Shown here one piece after another: positions 54,382-64,000 of a stretch of 64,000 bases of DNA. Numbering within the stretch: the first letter of the stretch is position 1; every line of letters begins with the position of its first letter. Both the position numbers and the translations under genes were made by a program. The notes below the pieces were generated by a model, which worked only from the letters and a program-made list of their open reading frames with translations, did not search any database and was not told where the DNA came from. The stretch comes from Lepraria neglecta (Eukaryota; Ascomycota; Lecanoromycetes; Lecanorales; Stereocaulaceae), in assembly GCA_033220425.1 (NCBI GenBank), contig CM065649.1:5137526-5201525 (forward strand), in the 5' to 3' direction.

Positions 54382-57300
54382 TACGCGCCTGACCACGATG
54401 ATCCTCTCGAGTCTCGCTCGGCCGTTTCCGGGCCATCCGATCTAGATAGGTACGATGAGTCCGCGGTATCGCTGGAGGATGATCTCTCAGAACTCAGCCT
54501 GTCCGACGAAGCTCCTGATCCCATAGCTGCCGCGCAGGACTGCCTGGACCGCAGCTGGGCGCCTCTCTGCACGTGCAGTAAGACTGCCACCTCGACTGCA
54601 TCCTGAATGCTTGATTGACTGACTGACTGACTGACTGATCACGTATCTATAGGGAACGACTGCATCGGCAGCAACGGAGCACGCTCGTTAGCCGAATGCA
54701 CCGACTATCTCAACGAACATCTCCCTAGGACCCCTTTTCCTCTGCAATCCGGTACGCATCTACGTCGCCGAGGTCAGTATAACGATTTCCGAGCGGTAGA
54801 CTGGCAGGAACTCCTGGGAGGCCGCAGTAATGGCGATGTCCCGGAACAGGCTCTCAGCATCGCCAGGTCCGCAGAGGCCTTCGAACAGGCCGAGCAGAGG
54901 ACCGACCCTTGGGTCAGGCGCAGTTACGACGTGGATAGCTTTATGGCCAGGGTCACTACACTGGCGGTCCACCGGAAGGGCTTCAGACTTGCCTACCGCC
55001 CGCCTTACCTTAGGACTATCACCCAAGACCCTCACGTCACGTTCCGGTCGAGACGGATCCACAAGACTAAACACCTCCGCCTCGGGTATGGCGTTAGCAG
55101 CGCGGGCTTTAACTACGAATGTTATGTCTTCTTCCCTCGGATGACTCGCGCGAAGAAACAGCAGAAGAACCATAGCTACCATCTTAGTAGCAAATCGCAG
55201 CAAATCTAGATCGACGATATCATCCTCCCTGCGCTCCGATCGACCTGTGATGCCCAAGTCCGTGCTCGTCATCCCCGTAGCTTCGAAGACGCTAACTACA
55301 AGGCCCACGTGAGGCAGGAAGTTCATAATCTGCTACCTGGCCAAGCTATAGACGTGTCTTACCCGATCCCCTCCCAAGATCTGGATGCCTTTTGGAGAGA
55401 GGTGTGCCGTAAAGCCGACGATCGCCCTCTGTTCAAGAACCCCTTTCTGATCGTCCAGGGCCACGACCTCAAGATCTATACGTCTCGCCCGTCTCCCGCC
55501 CAGGCTCGCGAAGATTTCCTTACCCACCTCGAAGACTGTTTCGATTTCCGCGAGGAATACTTCCCACCCGGAGACTGTTAGTTGGACTTTGGGGTGGAAG
55601 ATACCCCGGTCGGTGATACCTCGCAGGCCATTACCCTTCTGCGCAAACCCAGTTGCCTGGAGCATTGGGCCGAAGCCTTTCACGACCCCTCCCGACGTAC
55701 TACTGGCACCAAGGAGGCGAAATACCCTTGGTTCTGGACCCGGGATGCCGGCTCCATGTCTGTCGCGGTCCTGGCCAATAACTACCTCCACCGAAAGTGC
55801 GGGATCGCATATCCCAAAGCATACAATCTCATCAAACATCTGTTCGATACGCCCCTGAAGAAACACAGGCCTTTCCAGAACCCGCATTTCGAAGCTCTAG
55901 GGTTCAGCCAGTCGAATCTCGACCGCTGGTACGAGGCCAATCACAAAGGGTCATCATCCGCACGTCGGCGGAAACACGAGCAGCTCGTCCGTCAATACAA
56001 CACGACCAAAATCCGGCTTCAGGCGGCCCTGAAGTCCGCCGAAGACACCACTTATCGTCCGCCACGGCCCCAGCGCCGCAACCAAGGAGTAGCACCATCA
56101 CCACCACCTGACCTCAGCGATTACGCACTCGATGACCCTCCCACGTCGGATAACGAGACCTGCTCACCACACGGATCCGACAACGAAGCGCCCGCTCCCG
56201 CGCCCAGGCGCGTGCCCCCGGTCGCTCCGGAGCATAAAGCGGCCAACTTCGGGGCCCGACAGGAATGCCGAATAGACTTGACGCGGTTTCGAAATATGAA
56301 TTTCGATACAGTCGACGGCGACGGCGACGGCGACGGATCCGCCCTAAGCCCGATGTTAACTAGAGTTAACGATCACCCCCGCCCTCACCGTCGACGTGTA
56401 CCGCATTTCCCATATTGGATCCTGCCTACTACCGAGGTTCTCCAGTTTATCGCCGCGACTACCAACCGCTGGCTCCTGCACCTCGAGGTCATCATGACAC
56501 GCCTGGAGGGCGGAGTTAGGGACCTTACGCCGATGACGTGGAAGGACGAGCAAATGCATGGGGTAATGGTCATGGCCATCGTCCGTACCCTGGCGCTCAG
56601 CTTTGGAGGCGACGATCCCCGGATGTTCCCGCATCGGCCATTGTGGAGGGACGACTGGACGATGAGCCGCCTACAACACGATAACCACGAAGACGACGGG
56701 ACCCCTACGGTACGACTAGGGCTAGGATATCGTCGCTCCGTGGACACGTACGGTATGGTCTGGGTCCGGGCCGATCTCATCCGATGGTTGCCCCTACCTT
56801 ACTTCTCCCAATACGCACTCAAGAACCTTGGGCTCTCCCAAGACAATAACGCCTTTCAGAAGTCCTTCCGCAGACCCCAAATCGCCAATCTCCTGAATAA
56901 GGAACATTATTTCTACCGTCGTTGGCGTAAGCATTGTAAGACGCATATAACAGTACGGCGGGCGTACGAGCCGGTGGAACGCTGGGTGAAACGCACACTG
57001 GATCTCGCCGCGCAACTCGTCGTCAAGGAATATAATCTAGAAGTATTCGACATCCTCGCCAAGCGCTGCTACATCGCGAAAAAGGACTGGAAGGCGGCCG
57101 TTCAAAGCCGCAATACAGGACCCTGCCCCCTTCAAGACGAGTGGCCCTCAAAGGCGGAGCAGAAGGAACACTTTCTGGCGCAAATGGACGAGGACTCGCG
57201 AAACGGTTTCTGTATGCTCACGCCCGGGTTGGTGACCCGGATTACGGGGGCCAGGCCCCACATCATTCACGCGAAAGCCCCGGGCTCCAACGGCAAAGGA

Positions 57301-57966
57301 GCCGTCTTCGCTCCCTACCACAGGTCAGGACTGTGGGAGGATCGGGTCCGCGCACTCTTCGGGTTCGACGAGCCGGAGTTAGAGGGTAGGAGGCGCAAAT
57401 GGGAGCGATGCAAATTCCGTACCCTCGTCAAACAACTCTGGACCATTTTCGACCAGACCTTTGAACATATCCTGCGTCAACCCGACTGGACGTATTGTCT
57501 CGGGCGCCACGCCTCCAAACTGATGCTGATCATCCCCCAATACGACGCTGACCACCTCTCGTGCATCCAAAAGGCGAAGGACGGCAATGCCGTGGAGACA
57601 CGACAGAAAATCAACGGGACACCGATGGTCCAGCGAACCAACTGGCTGTCCTGCCGTCTCGAGGAGGAGCACCATGAGTTCGTCCATCGGGTAGACCGCG
57701 CGGTGAACGACGAACCAACGCAGAAGGCGATCAGGGACATCCTTCGAGACAGCCCCTTGCAAACCTTGACCAACACCAACAGCCGTGCGGCCAAATATCC
57801 TCGCGGCGTATTCCACAACCTGGACCTGGACGGTTTGGACGACACCTTTTATGAGGCGGAGATGCACCATATACTGGCTGAGGAAGATAGTAGGGAGGAC
57901 GCTGGAGAGGTGGAATCGGAACCCGAAGAGGGAATACGGGACGATTCGTCATCGTCAGACGAGTAG
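52855..57966 (+). pseudogene. Gene C: large unrecognised protein, lightly damaged
   Basis: The frame begins at ATG 52855 (MGQPPTTAAEKRIKNAAR) with Gln-rich basic helices, then shifts frame near 53110. A long intron (about 53422-53623) may lie before a Ser/Thr/Pro-rich region that ends in a run of Asp (54350-54380). A 75-bp intron (54578-54652) containing (GACT)n joins TC to NDCIGSN. From 54653 to 57966 one frame of about 1,100 codons has only two stops, TAG at 55207 and 55579. It includes DVSYPIPSQDLDAFWREVCR, FLIVQGHDLKIY, a LLRKPSCLEHWAEAFHDPS block, an acidic patch and an Asp/Glu-rich C-terminus. I recognise no catalytic motif. Similar blocks occur in uncharacterised fungal repeat-associated proteins. 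Both stops fit single RIP changes of CAG or TGG. Confidence 0.65.
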
Positions 57967-57989
57967 ATGCGGTAGAATCAGAGGGTTCA

Positions 57990-58045
57990 GAGGTCGCGCC
58001 TCTGTGTGTATGTGTGTGTGTGTATGTATGCGCGCGCGCGCATGA
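57990..58045. repeat. GT/GC dinucleotide microsatellite after gene C
   Basis: TGTGTGTATGTGTGTGTGTG followed by CGCGCGCGCG begins about 38 bp after the gene C stop. The motif GTAGTCTATA follows shortly after (near 58054), as after genes A and B. Confidence 0.85.
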
Positions 58046-58175
58046 CGCCCGAAGTAGTCTATATTAACTGAAGTTAACGTTACTCGCTCGCCGTACCCTT
58101 TGAAGCCTATCTCGGTGCCGGTCGATGTAGATATCTGGTATTTATTCGCAAGGGCCCAACACGTCCATGTTAAAC

Positions 58176-59285
58176 CCTAAGCCGGTACTAGAGGTGGCCG
58201 GCAAACCATTGCCGGGGTCACCCTTTATCTAGGATATATAGGCAAAGGTCCTCGGCGGATTTAGAACTGGCTATCGACTTAGATCCCTCTCTATCTCGCC
58301 AAGGAGTGGTCCATTTTTCAATCCGAGGACGGAATCAGAATGGCCTCGATCAGCCGGTACTAGAGGTAGCCGGCAAACCATTGCCGGGGTCACCCTTTAT
58401 CTAGGATATATAGGCAAAGGTCCTCAGCGGATGCTGCACTGGCTATCAACTTAGATCCCTCTCTATCTCGCCAAGGAGTGGTCCATTTTTCAATCCGAGG
58501 ACGGAATCAGAATGGCCTCGATCAGCCGGTACTAGAGGTAGCCGGCAAACCATTGCCGGGGTCACCCTTTATCTAGGATATCCAGGCAAAGGTCCTCAGC
58601 GGATGCTGCACTGGCTATCAACTTAGATCCCTCTCTATCTCGCCAAGGAGTGGTCCATTTTTCAATCCGAGGACGGAATCAGAATGGCCTCGATTGGACA
58701 GTGCCAGAGGTGGCCGGTAAACTACTGCCGGGGTGACCCTTTATCTAGGATATCCAGGTAAAGGTCCTCAGCGGATTCTCTACTGGCTATCGACTTAGAT
58801 CCCTCTCTATCTCGCCAAGGAGTGGTCCGTTTTTCAATCCGAGGACAAAATCAGAATCGCCTTAATTAGACGGTGCCAGAGGTAGCCGGTAAACTACTGC
58901 CGGGGCGACCCTTTATCTAGGACATCCAGGTAAAGGTCCTCAGCGGATTCTGCACTGGCTATCGACTTAGATCCCTCTCTATCTCGCCAAGGAGTGGTCC
59001 GTTTTTCAATCCGAGGACGGAATTAGAATCACCTCAATTAGACGGTGCCAGAGGTGGCCGGCAAACTACTGCCGGGGTGACCCTTTATCTAGGACATCCA
59101 GGTAAAGGTCCTCAGCGGATTCTCTACTGGCTATCAACTTAGATCCCTCTCTATCTCGCCAAGGAGTGGTCCGTTTTTCAATCCGAGGACGGAATTAGAA
59201 TCACCTCAATGAGACGGTGCCAGAGGTAGCCGGCAAACCATTGCCGGGGTCACCCTTTATCTAGGATATCAAGGCAAAGGTTCAA
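58176..59285 (+). repeat. 172-bp tandem array after gene C, about 6.4 units
   Basis: The TATCTCGCCAAGGAGTGGTCC marker occurs at 58292, 58464, 58636, 58808, 58980 and 59152, always 172 bp apart. Neighbouring units share private variants: the first ones have CCATTTTTC where later ones have CCGTTTTTC. This points to local unequal exchange. The array ends in the same diverged unit that precedes D1. Confidence 0.93.
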
Positions 59286-59543
59286 AGCAGAATCAGCTAG
59301 CTATCCACTTCAATCCTACTTGATTTATTAAGGAGCTATTTAGTTTTTATCCTGAAAATTAGAAAAGCCGGAGTTAGGTAGTACTACAGGATTTTTGTGT
59401 AACATACACCCGCCCCGCGGTTACCTCGATATAAGCTTCTTTTCAAATCTATTCTCTTCTTCTTAATACTCTCCGGTCTATACTCTTCTTACGAACCCCT
59501 TTAAGCCCTTTCTATATTAGTGAATCAGTTTCTTCAACCCTCT

Positions 59544-60516
59544 ATGGCTCTACCGCCACCTACCACCTGGACCGCGGCGACTGGCGCTGATATAGTCGGC
59601 ACCTGGTTGAACGACCTGAGATTAAGCGGCGCCCCTCAGTATAGCCCTACTCCAGGCCTGGCTGGACCGCCGGCCATCTGGCCGCAGGTAGCTTCATACA
59701 CCAGCGAGGCTCAGAGGCAGAGGTAAGATAGATATTGCTTACTTACCTCCTTACTTACTTGCTAGCTTGCCTATATACTTACTTACTTGTCTACTTGCCT
59801 GCTTGCCTGCTTACTTGCCTGCTTCCTTGCTTACTTACTTGCTTGCCTGTATACTTGCCTACTTGCTTACTTGCTTACTTGCTTGCTTGCCTGCTTACTT
59901 ACCTCCTTACTTACTTTCTTCCTTCCCCCTCCCTATATTCTAAGGGCTAATCATTTGTTTGACTCTATCTAGCTACCTGAATTCGGTCGTTGATATATCG
60001 GAACGGGCGAGCTATGAGGCCTGTAGCACATTGAATCCTACGGCGCGCGCCATAACCGCCCACAGCGCCGCGCTGGTATGCAGTAACCTGAACAGCGCCA
60101 GCCAAGATAACGCCGGCCTCGCCCAATGGCACGCAGTAGGGATAGCCCGGGCCGGGCAGCAGTATTATATCTACAGCAGCACATTCGATCCGGCGGATTA
60201 CCTAGCCTCGTCCCCACCCCCGCGGCTCTCCAGCCAGCCTGGCTGTATTAATGCCGAGCATATTATCCGGTTGATGCGGACCCCCCAATCGACCACCTAT
60301 CCGGCTATCAGAGGGGTGCAAGGCCATCCGGTCCGGGGGCGTGGCCTGACTGTGGCCGACATATGGATTACAGGGAGCGGGAATACGAGGCAGCAATGTA
60401 TAGGGGAGGGTGCCCGGTTTATTTACGAGGTAGCTAGTGGGCGTGCCGGTATCTCGGCTACGGGGCCGATAATACCTAATGCTGCAGGATATAATTGGGT
60501 ACGGGCGACCTGGTAA
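59544..60516 (+). CDS. Gene D2: unrecognised 240-residue protein, intact
   Basis: Exons 59544-59722 and 59973-60516 splice in phase across a 250-bp intron made almost wholly of CTTA/CTTG/CCTA tetranucleotides. The product begins MALPPPTTWTAATGADIVG and contains YLNSVVDISERASYEACS, CSNLNSASQDNAGLAQWHAV, TFDPADYLASSPPPRLSSQP and ends AGYNWVRATW. No signal peptide or membrane span is clear, and there are four cysteines. I start at the ATG because a longer frame needs a GTG codon. It is the last gene before the telomere, about 3.4 kb from it, and is preceded by a 172-bp array. Function unknown. The damaged copy D1 shows that the gene travels with the flanking subtelomeric block. Confidence 0.65.
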
Positions 60517-60691
60517 CGATTACTATAGAAATAGTCGATAAATAAATAATAAAAGAATTATAACTTATTACTAGAATAATAGATACGAAAAGGAGGAAAT
60601 AGTTAAACTTTTTATAAAGAATAATAGATGATTAGAATTAGAAATTAGATATTAGATATTAGATATTAGAAGTAGAAATAGATAGTAGATG

Positions 60692-60731
<40 letters not shown>

Positions 60732-60832
60732 AGTAGGAATAGATAGTAGATATTAGGAGTAGGAATAGATAGTAGATATTAGAAGTAGGAATAGATAGTA
60801 GATAGTAGATATTAGATATTAGAAGTAGGAAT

Positions 60833-60863
<31 letters not shown>

Positions 60864-61119
60864 AGTAGAAATAGATAGTAGATAGTAGATATTAGATAGT
60901 AGATATTAGATAGTAGATGTTAGAAGTAGGAATAGATAGTAGATAGTAGATATTAGAAGTGGGAATAGATAGTAGATAGTAGATATTAGAAGTAGAAATA
61001 GATAGTAGATAGTAGATATTTGTGGTAGGAATAGATAGTAGATAGTAGATAGTAGATATTAGATAGTAGATGTTAGAAGTAGAAATAGATAGTAGATAGT
61101 AGATATTAGAAGTAGGAAT

Positions 61120-61157
<38 letters not shown>

Positions 61158-63780
61158 AGTAGAAATAGATAGTAGATAATAGATTAGAGTTAGAGTTAAA
61201 AGATAGAGTTTAAATTTAATAAAAGAATAATATTAGAAGATAAGTTATTAAGAATTATAAGAAAAAGAAAAAGAAGAAGAAGAAGATATAAATAATAAAG
61301 AAGATACTAAAGAGAAATATATTTAAAATTAAACTAAAGAGTTAAGATATTAGATTATAATAAAATATTAATAAGAATTAAGAAAGATTTAAGCTAAATT
61401 TAAATAAAATTAGAGTTAAAAGCTTAGGATTAGGGTTTAGAAAGATAAAAGAGTTAGAATTAGGATTTTAGGATTAAAATTTAATAAAGAGGTTAAATTA
61501 AAGAAAAATTATAAAAAGAAAAAGGATTAAATAGAGAGGAGCTAAAAAAGAATTTAGGAGTTATAGAAAAGATTTAAGAGTAATAGATATAATTAAGAAA
61601 ATAGATATAAAAGATTTATATTATTTAAAATTTAGAGGTTAAAGTATATAAATTAAAAGATAAGTAATTAAATAAATAGATATAAGATAGAAGTTTTAGA
61701 TTTTAAGAAATAGATTAATATAGAGGTATTAGAGTTTAAGAGTTTATAGAAAATAAGAATTATAAAAGACTAAGTATAAAGAAGTAAAGGAGTAAATATA
61801 ATATTTTAAATAATAAATTAAATAGAATAGATTATAGGTAAAATTAATTATTATAGAAATTATTAAAAGAATATAAAAAAGGAGATAAAGGAGGTAAATT
61901 TAGAAAAGATTTAATTTAAATAATTTTATTTTAAGTAGAAAAAGAGATTATATATATTAATAAATAATTAAAAGATTATATTTAAATAATTTTAATTTAA
62001 TTTAGAATCAAGAGGTTATTAATATAATTTATTTTTTATATAATAAATAATATTTAGGGTTAAGAATATTAATTATATTTATTTAAAGAATATAAATAAT
62101 TCGAGTAAAAAAGAAAATTTTATAAATAATATTAAAAGAGAGTTAAGTTTAAGTTATTTTATAAATAATTAGACTAAATATTTTTAGAATATTAGATAAG
62201 TTAGTAGATTTAGGAATTAAAATATATTAATTAGAAGAGAGAGTAGATTTTAGTTTTATTAGAAGTAGAAATAAAAGAAAGAGAGTAGATAGAAATAGAA
62301 ATAGAAATTAAAGAGGAATAAATAGAAATAGAAATAAAGAGTAAATAAGTAGAAATAAGATTTAGAGAGGAAGAAATTTTATTTAAATAAAGATTATAAG
62401 TTTAATATATTTTTTAAAGATTAGATAGATAAATATATATATAAAAATAGAGAGAAAAGATTTAAAAGTAATAAGAATTAAATATAAAAAGAATATAAAA
62501 AGAAATTAAAGTAGATTAGAAATTAAAAAGAATTAGAAAAAGGAAAAAAGAAGATTTTTAATAAAAGAAGAAAAGGTTTTAGAGATAGAAATTAATAGAA
62601 ATTAAAATTAAAGGGTAAAATAATAGAAAGGATTTAGAATTATATAAAGAAGAATTAAATTAAAGAGAAAGAAAGATAGATAGAAAAGAGATTAATTATT
62701 TATAAAATAAAAGTTATTAGAGGTTATAAGATTAGATTTATTAAAATCCGGGGATATTTTTAAGAGGGATTTAGTTTTAGGGTTTAAGAGGGATATTTTA
62801 AGGGGTTAAAGGATTTTTAGGGTTAAGGGTTTTTTTAAAGAGGTAGAGTATTTATAGAGAAGGGTTTTAGAGGTTTTAAAGGGTAGAAGTATTTATAGAG
62901 AAGGATTTTAGGGGTTAGAAGGTAGGAATTATATTTATAAGAAAGGATTAGAGGGTTTTAAAAATTAGGATTATATTTATAGAGAAGGGTTAGAGAGTTT
63001 TAGAGACCGGGGTTATATTTTAGGGTAAGAGTTAGGGTATTTAAGGGTCCGGGATTATATTTATAGAGTTAGGATTTAGATATTTAGAGGGCGGGGATTA
63101 TATTTATAGGGTAAGAGATTAGGGTATTTAGAGGGCGGGGATTATATTTAGAGTAAGAGTTAGGGTATTTAGAGAGCTAGGGCCGGATTTATAGGGTAAG
63201 TTATAGGTATTTAGAGGGCTGGGATTATAAATATTTAGGGGAGTAGAAGTATTTTTAGGGTTATATAATAGAAGATTTATAGGGTTAGTAAATATTTAAG
63301 GGAGTAGAGTTATTTTTAGAGTTATATAATAGAAGATTAGTAGGGTTAGTAAATAGTTAAGGGGAGTAGAAGGGATATAAGAGAATATTTAGAGGGTTAG
63401 GAAATATTTAAGGGGAGCGGGAGGGATATAAGAGAATATTTAGAGGGTTAGGAAATATTTAAGGGGAGCGGGAGGGATATAAGAGAATATTTAGAAGGTT
63501 AGGAAATATTTAGAGGGTTAGTAAATATTTTGGGGAGCGGGAGGTTTTTAGGGTTATATAATAGGATATTTATAGGGTTAGATTTTAGGGTTTAGAGAGT
63601 TTAGATTATATTTATAGAGAAGGATTAGAGGGTTTTAAGGGTTAGAAGTTTTTATAGAGAAGGGTTATAGGTTTTTAGAGGGTATTAGTAATTAGTATTA
63701 GTTTAGAGGGTAGAAGTATTTTTAGGGTTAGGGTTTAAAGGGTAGAAGTATTTTTAGGGTTAGGGTTTAAAGGGTTTAAG
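60517..63780. repeat. C-depleted purine-biased subtelomeric block, copy 2
   Basis: Paralogous to 48226-52205, with the same order: GATAGTAGATATTAG-type repeats (60640-61160, longer here), a C-free section (62175-62747), then TTTAGAGGGC/GGATTATATTTATAGGG-type minisatellite (about 62900-63200) and a 51-bp unit with GGGGAGCGGGAGGGATATAAG repeated near 63360-63530. No genes. It differs from copy 1 by several indels. Confidence 0.85.
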
Positions 63781-63959
63781 AGATAGGATTTAGAATAAGA
63801 ATTTAGTAGAAAGTAGAGGTAGGAATAGAAGTAGGAGTAGAAATAGAAGTAGAAGTAGAAATAGAATTAGGAGTAGAAGTAGAAGTAGAAGTAGAAGTAG
63901 AAATAGGAATAGAATTGGGAGTAGAGCGGAAGCGGAAGCGGAAGCGGAAGCGGAAGCGG
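63781..63959. repeat. Hexamer-based telomere-associated repeats
   Basis: From about 63800 the sequence runs in six-base steps of GAAGTA/GAAATA type, then changes at 63925 to five units of AGCGGA and one AGCGGT, directly joined to the TTAGGG array. The shared six-base period with the telomere is notable. Confidence 0.85.
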
Positions 63960-64000
63960 TTAGGGTTAGGGTTAGGGTTAGGGTTAAGGTTAGGGTTAGG
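63960..64000 (+). repeat. Telomere, (TTAGGG)n
   Basis: Six full TTAGGG-type units and a partial one, with one variant TTAAGG at 63984-63989. The G-rich strand runs 5' to 3' toward the end of the window, as required at a right chromosome end. Confidence 0.95.

Noticed and set aside
58176-59285. CRISPR-like array
   Set aside because: Units are full-length 172-bp tandem repeats without spacers, and the genome is eukaryotic.
59520-59543. GTG start for gene D2
   Set aside because: A nuclear fungal gene should use ATG. The ATG at 59544 gives a full-length product, and the homologous position in D1 shows the ATA change.
1-64000. rRNA or tRNA genes
   Set aside because: No rRNA-like segment and no credible tRNA cloverleaf was found by reading both strands, though no covariance model could be run.

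Overview
This is the right-hand end of a chromosome of a filamentous ascomycete (Pezizomycotina). The + strand finishes in TTAGGG repeats (63960-64000). Genes have short spliceosomal introns (45-105 bp, GT..AG). Large tracts look like repeat-induced point mutation (RIP): they are TpA-rich, and broken frames carry premature TAG or TAA but not TGA, as expected when CpA becomes TpA on both strands. The species cannot be named from the sequence alone.

Layout. 1-2140: RIP-degraded AT-rich DNA. 2370-3675: Tc1/mariner element with one frameshift. 3837-6703: Mutator-like element with 180-bp inverted repeats. 6900-14281: a gene graveyard of a methyltransferase-like tail, the C-terminal half of a sugar transporter, a TauD-type dioxygenase split by a 383-bp insertion, and a major facilitator transporter with one frameshift. 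14754-15751: an intact short-chain dehydrogenase (SDR). 16065-20632: a RIP-killed tyrosine-recombinase retrotransposon (DIRS/Ngaro type) with split direct repeats. 20869-27648: an island of largely intact genes: a Zn2Cys6 regulator, a second SDR, a DUF3237 protein and a polytopic membrane protein. 28613-35403: a RIP-degraded Ty3/Gypsy element on the minus strand with matching 515-bp LTRs and target duplication.

From about 36.8 kb to the telomere the region has its own architecture. Three large rightward genes lie in order: A (OrsD-type zinc fingers plus a tyrosine-recombinase-like domain), B (the same two modules fused to a RecQ-type helicase) and C (an unrecognised protein of well over 1,000 residues). 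Each is followed by a motif GTAGTCTATA and an array of a 172-bp repeat. The arrays after B and C lead into two copies of a small unrecognised spliced gene (D1, D2), each followed by a 3.4-4 kb purine-strand-biased block of degenerate telomere-like repeats. The D-plus-block unit is therefore duplicated, with C between the copies. B resembles telomere-linked RecQ helicases, but the recombinase-like domain and the gene-plus-array layout suggest a subtelomeric mobile or telomere-maintenance system. That is the main candidate for an undescribed system here.

The chromosome-internal island (SDRs, regulator, DUF3237, membrane protein, transporter and dioxygenase remnants) could be a decaying secondary-metabolism or catabolic cluster. 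No polyketide synthase, peptide synthetase or soluble terpene synthase backbone was seen.
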